From Micavibrio aeruginosavorus (GTDB lineage: Bacteria > Pseudomonadota > Alphaproteobacteria > Micavibrionales > Micavibrionaceae): a stretch of 6,990 nt of DNA. Where the stretch lies: the NCBI GenBank assembly GCA_003240795.1, contig QFNK01000094.1, forward strand, positions 1 to 6,990. The letters run 5' to 3'. The position numbers and the translations under genes were made by a program. Of this stretch, positions 1-6,206 are shown piece by piece; within the stretch, counting starts at the first letter, position 1, and each line of letters starts with the position of its first letter. The notes below the pieces were generated by a model. That model did not search any database and had not been told where the DNA came from. It worked only from the letters and a program-made list of their open reading frames with translations.

Positions 1-216
1 GCGGCCGTCGCTGAACACGCCCGCGAAGTTTTTCAGCGCCACCGCATATCCTGCGGAACCCGTAAATCCCGTCAGAAATCTCAGGCGGTCGGATGAGGCC
101 GGAACATATTCGCCCTGATACTCGTCGGCGCGCGGAACGATGAAACCGTCCACGCCCATCTTTTCCAACTCGCCGCGCAGGGCATCCAGTCTATGTTTAT
201 AAACAGCGTTCTCCAT
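1..216 (-). CDS. Xaa-Pro aminopeptidase (M24/creatinase-type), N-terminal fragment
   Basis: The minus strand is open from an ATG at 216-214 to the window edge, giving the first 72 residues; the rest lies to the left. The N-terminus has the signature of bacterial aminopeptidase P proteins: GFIVPRADEYQGEYVP (about residues 24-39), then RLRFLTGFTGSAG (about 44-56) and FSDGR at the cut end. In the family this is the creatinase-like N-terminal domain, which precedes a dinuclear-metal pita-bread catalytic domain that removes an N-terminal residue preceding proline. The metal ligands lie outside the window, so activity cannot be judged. The protein is probably cytoplasmic, since no signal peptide is seen. 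The upstream Shine-Dalgarno is weak (a short GGG just before the ATG). The gene is transcribed divergently from the J-domain gene. The family is clear; the exact subfamily name is not. Confidence 0.88.
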   Translation of the reverse strand, partial: MENAVYKHRLDALRGELEKMGVDGFIVPRADEYQGEYVPASSDRLRFLTGFTGSAGYAVALKNFAGVFSDGR

Positions 217-262
217 GCCCGTGATGGTATGATAGAGTTTGCATCTTGGAAAGGGTTTGACC
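217..262. promoter_or_regulatory. Short divergent intergenic gap, probable promoter region
   Basis: These 46 bases separate two divergent start codons, so both promoters must lie here or inside the opposing genes. On the plus strand TATGAT (228-233) matches five of six positions of a -10 element, but no convincing -35 is seen at the right distance. The same bases read TATCAT on the minus strand. GGAAAGGG at 248-255 is the ribosome binding site of the J-domain gene. The promoter assignment is inference. Confidence 0.3.
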
Positions 263-703
263 GTGCCTTATCTCATACTCGCCGCCGGAGTGGTTTTTCT
301 CTGCATCGCGCTGTACCGTTTTTTCCTGAAAGCCGACCCGAAGCAGGTGCGTTCGGCGTTCCTCGCCGTGGCTGCAACCGCCGTCGGCATCGGGGCGCTT
401 TTTCTGGCCGTGACGGGACGCCTTCCCGCCGCGATCGGCCTGATGGTCGCGCTCTGGCCGCTGGGCGCGGCGTGGCTGAAACACAGGGGACGCGCCAAGC
501 CCGCGCCGTCCGGCGGCGAGCTGACCCCGCGGGAGGCCTACGATATACTGGGGCTGCGGGAAGGCGCGGATGAGGGCCAGATCAGGGAGGCGCATTTGCG
601 GCTTTCGAAGAAGGTTCACCCCGACCAGTCCGGCTCCGACTGGCTGGCCAAACGGATCAACGCTGCCCGGGATCTTCTTCTGGAGCGTTTCGGGAACCGC
701 TAG
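263..703 (+). CDS. Small membrane-anchored J-domain (DnaJ-like) protein
   Basis: This 146-residue protein has a hydrophobic N-terminal half and a C-terminal J domain. Likely membrane segments are at about residues 2-22, 31-50 and 54-72, followed by a basic stretch (KHRGRAK) and a Pro/Gly linker. The J domain (about 87-146) has the invariant HPD at 119-121 within KKVHPD and ends in an AKRINAARDLLL helix. HPD is the motif that stimulates Hsp70 (DnaK) ATPase. Zn-finger and substrate-binding regions of classical DnaJ are absent, so this is a type III J protein that would recruit DnaK to the inner membrane. Membrane-tethered J proteins with a C-terminal J domain recall mitochondrial Pam18/Tim14; that link is inference. 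I chose the GTG at 263 because GGAAAGGG ends seven bases before it. TTG codons at 239 and 257 are in frame but poorly placed. The client is unknown. Confidence 0.85.
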   Translation: MPYLILAAGVVFLCIALYRFFLKADPKQVRSAFLAVAATAVGIGALFLAVTGRLPAAIGLMVALWPLGAAWLKHRGRAKPAPSGGELTPREAYDILGLREGADEGQIREAHLRLSKKVHPDQSGSDWLAKRINAARDLLLERFGNR

Positions 704-748
704 AAACCCCCTTGCCTTTTATCCTCTGCAATGCAAAACACATAAATC

Positions 749-1633
749 ATGACAAACAAGCACGCTTTCAAGCCTGTCCGTAAAGCCGTTTTTCCGGTCG
801 CCGGTCTCGGCACCCGTTTCCTTCCGGCCACCAAAGTCATGCCGAAGGAAATGCTGCCGCTGGGCGACCGCCCTCTTATCCAGCATGCGGTGGAAGAAGC
901 GCGCGATGCCGGCATCGAGGAATTCATCTTCATCACCGGCCGCAAGAAAGAGATGCTGGAAGAGCATTTCGATTACCAGCCGGAGCTGATGGAAACGCTC
1001 GAGTCCCGTGGCAAGAAATCGCTCCTCGACCTTGTTCTAAAAAGCGAAATGCCCGCCAACTCCCTCTTCACGACGCGTCAGGCGAAACCGCTCGGCCTCG
1101 GCCATGCCATCTGGTGCGCGAAGAAGCTGGTCGGCGACGAACCGTTCGCCATCCTGCTGCCCGATGATGTCGTGCTCGCCGAAAAGGGCTGCATGGCGCA
1201 GATGATCGAAACCTATAATGAGGTCGGCGGAAATCTTGTCGGCGTGATGGACGTGCCGCGCGAGGAAACGTCGAAATACGGCATCCTCGATATTAACCAC
1301 GATGATGGAAAACTTGTTTCCATCAAAGGATTGGTCGAAAAACCTGAACCGCAATCCGCGCCCAGCACGCTCTCCATCATCGGCCGCTATATCTTGCAGC
1401 CGGAAGTGTTTGATTATCTGTCATCTTTCGAGCGCGGCGCGGGCAACGAAATCCAGCTTACCGACTCCATGGCGAAACTGATCGGCCAGCAGCCGTTCCA
1501 CGGCCTGCGCTATGACGGAACGCGTTTCGACTGCGGCTCCCGCCTCGGCTTTATCGAGGCGAATGTGGCCTACGGCCTCGCGGACAAGGAAATCTCAGGC
1601 CAGGTTCGAAAAATTCTGGACAAATTCAGATAG
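749..1633 (+). CDS. galU: UTP--glucose-1-phosphate uridylyltransferase
   Basis: GalU makes UDP-glucose and pyrophosphate from UTP and glucose-1-phosphate, supplying glucosyl and galactosyl donors for envelope polysaccharides. The 294-residue length is normal for bacterial GalU. The nucleotide-binding motif GLGTRFLPATKVMPKEML is at residues 19-36, LLPDD at 136-140 (sugar-nucleotide and metal-binding region), VEKP at 196-199, GRYIL at 212-216, GNEIQLTD at 232-239 and the C-terminal DCGSRLGF at 261-268. All match GalU rather than RmlA or GlmU. The start is fixed by the usual short lead before KAVFPVAG. No Shine-Dalgarno is visible before the ATG (the preceding bases are cacataaatc), which is odd for a housekeeping enzyme. 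It follows the J-domain gene by 45 bases and precedes chpT by 49 bases on the same strand, so co-transcription is possible. No functional link to the neighbours is evident. Confidence 0.96.
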   Translation: MTNKHAFKPVRKAVFPVAGLGTRFLPATKVMPKEMLPLGDRPLIQHAVEEARDAGIEEFIFITGRKKEMLEEHFDYQPELMETLESRGKKSLLDLVLKSEMPANSLFTTRQAKPLGLGHAIWCAKKLVGDEPFAILLPDDVVLAEKGCMAQMIETYNEVGGNLVGVMDVPREETSKYGILDINHDDGKLVSIKGLVEKPEPQSAPSTLSIIGRYILQPEVFDYLSSFERGAGNEIQLTDSMAKLIGQQPFHGLRYDGTRFDCGSRLGFIEANVAYGLADKEISGQVRKILDKFR

Positions 1634-1641
1634 TCGCCCAG

Positions 1642-1673
1642 AATGGGGAGGTCTTTTTCAAACCCCTTCCATT
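1642..1673 (+). other. Possible RNA hairpin containing a purine-rich SD-like run before chpT
   Basis: The galU-chpT gap contains GGGGAGG (1645-1651), a strong Shine-Dalgarno-like string, but 31 bases before the chpT ATG, too far for normal use. The bases can pair: AATGGGG (1642-1648) with CCTTCCATT (1665-1673) through five Watson-Crick and two G-U pairs, then one mismatch and two more G-C pairs, leaving a T-rich loop of 12. An alternative GGGG/CCCC pairing also exists. It could be a weak attenuator or a structure that affects chpT translation. It is a hand fold only. Confidence 0.25.
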
Positions 1674-1682
1674 CGACAGATC

Positions 1683-2402
1683 ATGAACGCACCACAGCCA
1701 CAGACCTCCGCACCCGTTTCCGCCAGCGAAATCGAAAACAAGACAGCTTCGGTGATCGAACTTCTGGCTTCGCGCATCTGCCACGACCTCGTCTCCCCAG
1801 TCGGCGCAATCAACAACGGCGTGGAATTCATGGAAGATGTCGGTGACGACGCCGAACAGCGCAAGGAAGCGCTCGACCTGATCTCTCACAGCGCCTCACA
1901 GGCTTCGGCCAAGCTGATGGCGTTCCGCATCGCTTATGGCGCGGGCGGCAAGGACCCGAACATCAAGCCCGAAGACGTTCAAAAGGCGATTTCCCAGCTG
2001 ATCGGCCCCGAGGGCAAGATCAGCCAGGCCTGGGACCCGTACGGCAATCTCGGCCCGAAACCGCTTCCCTTCGGCTTCTGCAAGATGCTGATGTGCACGA
2101 TGATGCTCGGCATGGAATGCCTTGTTAAAGGCGGCTACATCTCCGTCCGCCCGGGCGAGGAAGCAAACCAGACCGTCATCATCGCCGAAGGCAAGGATGT
2201 CCTCGTGCGCGAGAACGTCGCCGAAGCCCTCAATCAGGAGCTGGCACCGGACCAGCTTGATCCCCGCCTCGCCCACCCGTACGCCATCGGTGTGATCGCC
2301 GAAAACTACGGCTTTAAAATCCGTCTTGGCGACAAGCGCGAAGATCGGGTCACGTTCGTCATACAGTCTCCGGCACCGGAACAGCCTTCTGAAACCGCCT
2401 GA
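1683..2402 (+). CDS. chpT: ChpT-type histidine phosphotransferase
   Basis: This 239-residue protein matches the alphaproteobacterial ChpT family (formerly DUF2328). An N-terminal DHp-like helix carries LLASRICHDLVSPVGAINNG, with the phospho-accepting His at residue 34. The C-terminal half resembles a degenerate kinase ATP-binding domain without N, G1 or G2 boxes, as expected for a phosphotransferase that does not use ATP. In Caulobacter, ChpT dimers relay phosphate from the receiver of CckA to CtrA and CpdR, controlling the cell cycle and, more widely in the class, motility. The frame stays open far upstream into galU, but ATG 1683 is chosen because it gives the usual length and places His34 where the family has it. 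No good Shine-Dalgarno lies at normal spacing. It is followed by a 179-base gap and then cheA, so it sits at the head of the chemotaxis run but may be a separate transcript. Confidence 0.93.
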   Translation: MNAPQPQTSAPVSASEIENKTASVIELLASRICHDLVSPVGAINNGVEFMEDVGDDAEQRKEALDLISHSASQASAKLMAFRIAYGAGGKDPNIKPEDVQKAISQLIGPEGKISQAWDPYGNLGPKPLPFGFCKMLMCTMMLGMECLVKGGYISVRPGEEANQTVIIAEGKDVLVRENVAEALNQELAPDQLDPRLAHPYAIGVIAENYGFKIRLGDKREDRVTFVIQSPAPEQPSETA

Positions 2403-2405
2403 TAA

Positions 2406-2426
2406 TAAGATTCCCGTCTTAATTTT
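2406..2426 (+). terminator. Weak hairpin plus T-run after chpT, possible terminator
   Basis: Just after the chpT stop, TAAGA (2406-2410) can pair with TCTTA (2417-2421) around a six-base loop, followed by ATTTT. The stem is short and AT-rich, so it would be a weak intrinsic terminator at best. Its position at the end of chpT before a likely promoter is its main support. Confidence 0.3.
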
Positions 2427-2483
2427 ACATGCAATCGCCAGTTGGTACTTTTCTTTCTATCCGACTGGAGTAGAATGAAATTC

Positions 2484-2498
2484 GTAACAGCTCGTTAA
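2484..2498 (+). promoter_or_regulatory. Candidate CtrA box upstream of cheA
   Basis: GTAA (2484-2487), exactly seven bases, then TTAA (2495-2498) matches seven of the eight defined positions of the TTAA-N7-TTAA consensus known from Caulobacter CtrA. A TTATAA (2515-2520) follows 16 bases after the second half-site, so the box would overlap the -35 region, the usual position for CtrA-activated promoters. TTAA is common in AT-rich DNA, so a chance match is possible. CtrA itself is not in the window. Confidence 0.4.
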
Positions 2499-2514
2499 TT
2501 CTCTTCTGTCATCT

Positions 2515-2520
2515 TTATAA
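2515..2520 (+). promoter_or_regulatory. Candidate -10 element of the cheA promoter
   Basis: TTATAA resembles a sigma-70 family -10 hexamer and lies 62 bases before the preferred cheA ATG. A -35 by sequence is poor (TCGTTA at 2492-2497, 17-base spacer), which fits a promoter needing an activator at the overlapping CtrA-like box. No clear sigma-28 flagellar promoter was seen. Confidence 0.33.
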
Positions 2521-2555
2521 GTACCAAGGCGTTTTCTAATTTTTTAAAGCTTTTA

Positions 2556-2581
2556 TGCGCGCAAAGCGCACACGGTGCACC
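2556..2581 (+). repeat. Inverted repeats abutting the cheA start codon
   Basis: TGCGC (2556-2560) and GCGCA (2566-2570) form a five-pair GC-rich hairpin with a five-base loop. The perfect palindrome GGTGCACC (2574-2581) follows and ends at the cheA ATG. No Shine-Dalgarno is visible here. The structures could influence initiation or be a protein site, or be chance in GC-rich DNA. Confidence 0.3.
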
Positions 2582-5317
2582 ATGGACGATCTAATCGCCG
2601 AATTTCTTACAGAAACGAACGAAAGCCTTGCCGCCCTTGACCTGGACATGGTCCGGCTGGAACAAAACCCCAATGACAAAGAACTGATCTCCGGCATTTT
2701 CCGCCTGATGCACACGATCAAGGGCACCTGCGGCTTCCTCGGCCTTCCGCGCCTTGAAACCGTTGCCCACCGCGCCGAAAACGTCATGGGACGCTTCCGC
2801 GACGGCGACCTTCTGGTAACGCCCGCTTACGTCACACTGATTTTTGAATCTTTCGACCGCATCAAAACTATTGTTTCGGGCCTCGAAGAAACGGGCAGCG
2901 AACCGCAGGGCGACGACAGTGCGCTGATCGAAAAGCTTGACGCCGTGTTCGAGGGCCGTGACGGCAATCCCGACAACGGCACCAGCGGCGTGGATGTTAT
3001 CCCAGACTCCGTCGCAAACGCGGTCGATCCGCTTCAGGCGCTTTTCGATGCAACGCCCGTTCTTTCACCCGATCAGTTCGACTCCATCGTCGGCGTTCCG
3101 GATGAGCCGGAGCCGCCAAAGGCAATTCCAGCCGCGCCCAAAGTTGCCGAGACCGCAAAAGCGTCCGGCGGCGAAGACGGTGCCACGAAAGAATCCGCCC
3201 TCGCCGCGCAAAGCCTGCGCGTCAATGTGGATGTGCTTGAAAACCTGATGACACTCGTGTCCGAGCTTGTCCTCACCCGCAACCAGCTGCTGCAAATCCT
3301 GCGCGGGCAGAAGGACACGGAGTTTTCCGGCCCTCTGCAACGCCTGTCCCATGTCGTGTCCGATCTTCAGGAAGGCGTGATGAAGACCCGCATGCAGCCG
3401 ATCGGCAACGCTTGGTCGAAACTGCCGCGCATCATTCGCGATCTTTCGCTCGAACTGGGCAAGAAGATCGACCTCGAAATGATCGGCGCGGACACCGAAC
3501 TCGACCGCCAGATCCTTGACATGATCAAGGACCCGCTGACCCATATGGTTCGCAACTCCGCCGACCACGGTATTGAAATTCCTGCCGACCGCGCGCAGGC
3601 AGGAAAGCCGGAGACCGGCCGCATTGTCCTCAACGCCTATCACGAGGGCGGCCACATCATCATTGAAATAACCGATGACGGAAAAGGCCTGCCGCTGGCC
3701 AAGATCAAGGAAAAGATCATCAAGAACGGCCTTGCCACCGGTGAAGAGCTGGCCGGCATGACCGATCAGCAGATTCAGCAATATATCTTCCGCGCCGGTT
3801 TCTCGACGGCGGAAAAAGTCACCTCCGTTTCCGGCCGCGGCGTCGGCATGGACGTTGTGCGCACGAACATTGAAAAAATCGGCGGCTCCATCGTCCTGAA
3901 ATCTACGGAAGGAAAAGGGTCGACCTTCCTTATCAAAATTCCGCTGACGCTGGCGATTGTTTCAGCGCTGATTGTCGAGGCCGGCGGCGAGCGTTTCGCC
4001 ATCCCTCAACTCTCGGTGCGCGAACTCGTTTTGTCTTCCGCGAAATCCGGCAGCCAGATCGAAATGGTCAAGGGCACGCCGTTCTTCCGTCTGCGCGACC
4101 ATCTGCTTCCCCTCGTCTCGCTGAAAGACCTTCTCAATATCAAGCCTGCGACGGGTGAAGACAATCTGACGGCAGACCTTTCTTCCGACAGAAACAAATA
4201 TATCGTCGTCACGCAGATCGGCGCCTACCAGTTCGGCATTATCGTCGACCGCGTGTTCGACACGGAAGAGATCGTCGTCAAACCTGTGTCACGCACACTT
4301 AAGGAAGTAGAGATTTTTGCCGGGAATACCATTCTCGGCGACGGCAGCGTCATCATGATCCTCGATCCGAACGGCATTGCAAAGGCCATGGGCGAGAGCG
4401 ATGTCGCCGACGCAGCAGCCCGTGGTAAGAGCGAGGAAAAGGCTGAAGGCGGCCAAAACAAGACTTCGCTGCTGCTATTCCGCACACAAGGAAACGCGCC
4501 AAAGGCCGTCCCTCTCTCGCTTGTCGCGCGCCTCGAGGAAATCGACGCAAAAGACATCGAGACTTCCAGCGGCCAGAGCATGGTGCAATATCGCGGCCAG
4601 CTTATGCCTCTGGTAGCTTTTGATTCCTCTGTTGATTTACAATCCGCCGGCCTGAAACCGGTTCTCGTCTTCTCCGATGAAACCAGCACGATGGGGCTTG
4701 TCGTCGGTGAAATCGTAGACATCACGGAAGAAGTCATGCAGGTTCAGGTCTCTGCTGCAACGCCGGGACTTGTCGGAAGCGCGATCATCAGCGGCCGCGC
4801 CACCGACGTTATCGATATCGGTCACTATCTGCATTCCACCAATAAAGACTGGTTCAAGCGTCACGGCAGCGAGGCATTCGGTGAAGCGAAGCTGAGTGGG
4901 CGCAAAGTTCTTCTGGTCGACGACAGCCCTTTCTTCCGAAATATGCTGACTCCCCTTCTCCGCATGGCCGGATATGAAGTGACTACGCTGGAAAGCCCGC
5001 TTGATGCGCTTGCCCTGCGTGAAGACGGCCAGAAATTCGACTTAATCGTCAGCGATATCGAAATGCCAAAGATGAACGGCTTTGAGTTCGCCGCAAAAGT
5101 TCGCGAAGCCAGCAGCGAGTGGATTGATACGCCGATGATCGCCCTGACGTCCCACGCGACGGAACAGGACGTCAATCATGGTCTGGATGTCGGTTTCTCC
5201 CGCTACATTGCGAAATTCGACCGTGACACGCTTTTGAAGACGATCTCAGAGACATTGATATCGGGCCATCAGGGCGTAAGAACGGATAAAATCTCCAACG
5301 GGGCAGCTGCACGATGA
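2582..5317 (+). CDS. cheA: Hybrid chemotaxis histidine kinase CheA with C-terminal receiver domain
   Basis: CheA autophosphorylates under receptor control and passes phosphate to CheY and CheB at polar receptor arrays. This 911-residue form is longer than the roughly 650-residue E. coli type. Domains in order: HPt (about 1-105) with phospho-His44 in HTIKGTCGFL; a Pro/Ala-rich linker (about 125-208) with no recognisable P2 docking domain; dimerisation helices (about 211-275, VNVDVLENLMTLVSELVLTRN); ATPase (about 310-455) with N-box HMVRNSADHG (321-330), G1 DDGKGL (365-370), G2 GRGVGMD (418-424) and GKGSTF (444-449); CheW-like regulatory domain (about 456-600); second, more divergent CheW-like domain (about 627-752); receiver (about 773-893) with Asp780, Asp781, phospho-Asp825 in SDIEMP, Thr856 and Lys878. 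All key residues look intact. ATG 2582 is preferred because MDDLIAEFLTET is where family members begin; ATG 2555 would add nine unconserved residues. The stop overlaps the cheW start. Confidence 0.96.
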   Translation: MDDLIAEFLTETNESLAALDLDMVRLEQNPNDKELISGIFRLMHTIKGTCGFLGLPRLETVAHRAENVMGRFRDGDLLVTPAYVTLIFESFDRIKTIVSGLEETGSEPQGDDSALIEKLDAVFEGRDGNPDNGTSGVDVIPDSVANAVDPLQALFDATPVLSPDQFDSIVGVPDEPEPPKAIPAAPKVAETAKASGGEDGATKESALAAQSLRVNVDVLENLMTLVSELVLTRNQLLQILRGQKDTEFSGPLQRLSHVVSDLQEGVMKTRMQPIGNAWSKLPRIIRDLSLELGKKIDLEMIGADTELDRQILDMIKDPLTHMVRNSADHGIEIPADRAQAGKPETGRIVLNAYHEGGHIIIEITDDGKGLPLAKIKEKIIKNGLATGEELAGMTDQQIQQYIFRAGFSTAEKVTSVSGRGVGMDVVRTNIEKIGGSIVLKSTEGKGSTFLIKIPLTLAIVSALIVEAGGERFAIPQLSVRELVLSSAKSGSQIEMVKGTPFFRLRDHLLPLVSLKDLLNIKPATGEDNLTADLSSDRNKYIVVTQIGAYQFGIIVDRVFDTEEIVVKPVSRTLKEVEIFAGNTILGDGSVIMILDPNGIAKAMGESDVADAAARGKSEEKAEGGQNKTSLLLFRTQGNAPKAVPLSLVARLEEIDAKDIETSSGQSMVQYRGQLMPLVAFDSSVDLQSAGLKPVLVFSDETSTMGLVVGEIVDITEEVMQVQVSAATPGLVGSAIISGRATDVIDIGHYLHSTNKDWFKRHGSEAFGEAKLSGRKVLLVDDSPFFRNMLTPLLRMAGYEVTTLESPLDALALREDGQKFDLIVSDIEMPKMNGFEFAAKVREASSEWIDTPMIALTSHATEQDVNHGLDVGFSRYIAKFDRDTLLKTISETLISGHQGVRTDKISNGAAAR

Positions 5318-5790
5318 GCGCTTTATCTTCGACACAAGAAATTACAATGAACAACGACACAGTTCGTGATTACCTCACCATCATGATCGGCGACCAGATG
5401 TTCGGCATTCCGATCCTGCAGGTGCAGGACGTTCTGGGCGAACAGAAAATCACCAAAGTCCCCCTCGCGCCAAAGGCGGTTGCAGGATCACTCAACCTGC
5501 GTGGACGCATTGTCACTGCGGTTGATGTTCGCACATGCCTCGGCATGCCGCCGAAAGAGCGTGACGGATCGCTGGAGATGAGCGTTGTCGTAGAGGATCA
5601 GGGCGAGCTCTACAGCCTGATGATAGACAAAGTAGGCGATGTTTTAAGCCTCCCTGAAAAAGATTATGAGAAGAATCCGGCGACGCTGGATCCGCAATGG
5701 CGCAGTATCTGTCAGGGGATATACCGCCTGAAGGGAAAACTTCTCGTGGTTCTGGACGTACCGAGGCTGCTTGGCGGCCTTGACCGGTAA
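5314..5790 (+). CDS. cheW: Chemotaxis coupling protein CheW
   Basis: CheW is the adaptor linking chemoreceptor tips to CheA in the signalling array. The 158-residue protein is one CheW domain. RDYLTIMIGDQMFGIPI (about 19-34) is the first strand pair, and NLRGRIV at 61-67 is the classic receptor- and kinase-contact motif. YSLMIDKVGDVLSLP (100-114) and GIYRLKGKLLVVLDV (135-149) complete the fold. ATG 5314 overlaps the cheA stop as ATGA, the usual sign of translational coupling. An in-frame ATG at 5347 would give 147 residues and fits the domain equally well; neither has a strong Shine-Dalgarno, and I prefer the coupled start. The sequence resembles the CheW-like domains inside the upstream CheA but is closer to canonical CheW. 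It has no membrane segments and should be cytoplasmic. No missing residues are evident. Confidence 0.95.
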   Translation: MSALSSTQEITMNNDTVRDYLTIMIGDQMFGIPILQVQDVLGEQKITKVPLAPKAVAGSLNLRGRIVTAVDVRTCLGMPPKERDGSLEMSVVVEDQGELYSLMIDKVGDVLSLPEKDYEKNPATLDPQWRSICQGIYRLKGKLLVVLDVPRLLGGLDR

Positions 5791-5805
5791 CCCAAATTTG
5801 TTGAT

Positions 5806-5809
5806 GGAG
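5806..5809 (+). promoter_or_regulatory. Ribosome binding site of cheY
   Basis: GGAG lies seven bases before the cheY ATG at 5817. It is one of the clearest Shine-Dalgarno sites in the window and fixes that start. The 26-base gap after cheW has no visible promoter. Confidence 0.75.
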
Positions 5810-5816
5810 TACAAAG

Positions 5817-6194
5817 ATGTCTGTTTGCCTTGTTGTTGACGATAGCCGTGTGGTGAGAAAAGTCGCCCGCCGGATTATCGAGGATTTCGGTTTTTCCTGC
5901 GAGGAGGCCGAAGACGGGCAAAAAGCATACGAATTCTGCGCGGCAAAAATGCCGGATATGATCCTTCTCGACTGGAATATGCCGGTGATGAGCGGGATTG
6001 AATTCCTTGAAAAACTTCGCGCCTCCGAAGGGGGCACCGCCCCCAAAGTTATTTTCTGCACGACGGAGAACGATATGGCGCACATCACACGCGCCATGGG
6101 TGCAGGTGCAGACGAATACATTATGAAGCCCTTCGATGCGGAAATCATCGGCTATAAACTTTCACAGCTCGGCCTGATCGACGCCATCGAATAA
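5817..6194 (+). CDS. cheY: Single-domain chemotaxis response regulator CheY
   Basis: The 125-residue protein is one receiver domain with no output domain, the normal size for CheY, whose phosphorylated form binds the flagellar switch. Conserved residues are the acidic pair Asp8-Asp9 in LVVDDS, phospho-Asp52 in LLDWNMPVMSG, Thr82 in FCTTEND, and Lys104 in the YIMKPF motif; Tyr101 sits at the position of E. coli Tyr106. The DWNMP wording at the phosphorylation site is typical of CheY. The position between cheW and cheB supports chemotaxis rather than another two-component role. Many alphaproteobacteria have several CheY proteins, some acting as phosphate sinks, so direct action on the motor cannot be proven. 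It must share CheA phosphate with the receiver fused to CheA itself. Confidence 0.93.
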   Translation: MSVCLVVDDSRVVRKVARRIIEDFGFSCEEAEDGQKAYEFCAAKMPDMILLDWNMPVMSGIEFLEKLRASEGGTAPKVIFCTTENDMAHITRAMGAGADEYIMKPFDAEIIGYKLSQLGLIDAIE

Positions 6195-6206
6195 ACTTCT
6201 GACAAT

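Larger units (their letters stand above)
2403..2581 (+). promoter_or_regulatory. AT-rich upstream regulatory region of the chemotaxis operon
   Basis: This is the longest gene-free stretch in the window and is clearly more AT-rich than the flanking genes. I see no coding frame in it. It holds the weak terminator of chpT, a CtrA-box-like pair of half-sites (2484-2498), a -10-like TTATAA (2515-2520), a second possible -10 TAGAAT (2471-2476) without a good -35, and a GC-rich inverted repeat against the cheA start. It is the only sizeable gap before cheA, cheW, cheY and cheB, so the operon promoter most likely lies here. Confidence 0.6.

Noticed and set aside
197..619. Open frame on the minus strand covering the J-domain gene and the start of the aminopeptidase
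   Set aside because: It conflicts with the J-domain protein, whose HPD motif and membrane helices are clear, and it uses a different frame from the aminopeptidase.
731..745. Tiny upstream frame (four codons) before galU as a leader peptide
   Set aside because: It is too short, has no ribosome binding site and no regulatory codon pattern; a chance ATG.
1512..1682. Upstream extension of the chpT frame into galU
   Set aside because: The added residues overlap the conserved end of GalU and are unlike any ChpT N-terminus; ATG 1683 gives the family length.
2419..2433. TTAA at 2419-2422 as a second CtrA box
   Set aside because: No second TTAA-like half-site occurs seven bases away on either side.
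2442..2476. TTGGTA and TAGAAT as a sigma-70 promoter for cheA
   Set aside because: The two hexamers are 23 bases apart, outside the usable spacer range, although TAGAAT alone could still be a -10.
3065..3781. Long open frame of 238 codons on the minus strand inside cheA
   Set aside because: It lies wholly antisense to strongly conserved CheA domains, shows no recognisable motif, and is explained by codon bias in GC-rich DNA.
4225..4737. Open frame of 170 codons on the minus strand within cheA
   Set aside because: It is antisense to the CheW-like region of CheA, with Ser/Thr-rich composition typical of shadow frames.
5513..6148. Open frame of 211 codons on the minus strand across cheW and cheY
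   Set aside because: It spans two well-supported genes and the gap between them, has low-complexity Ser/Arg-rich content, and has no domain signature.
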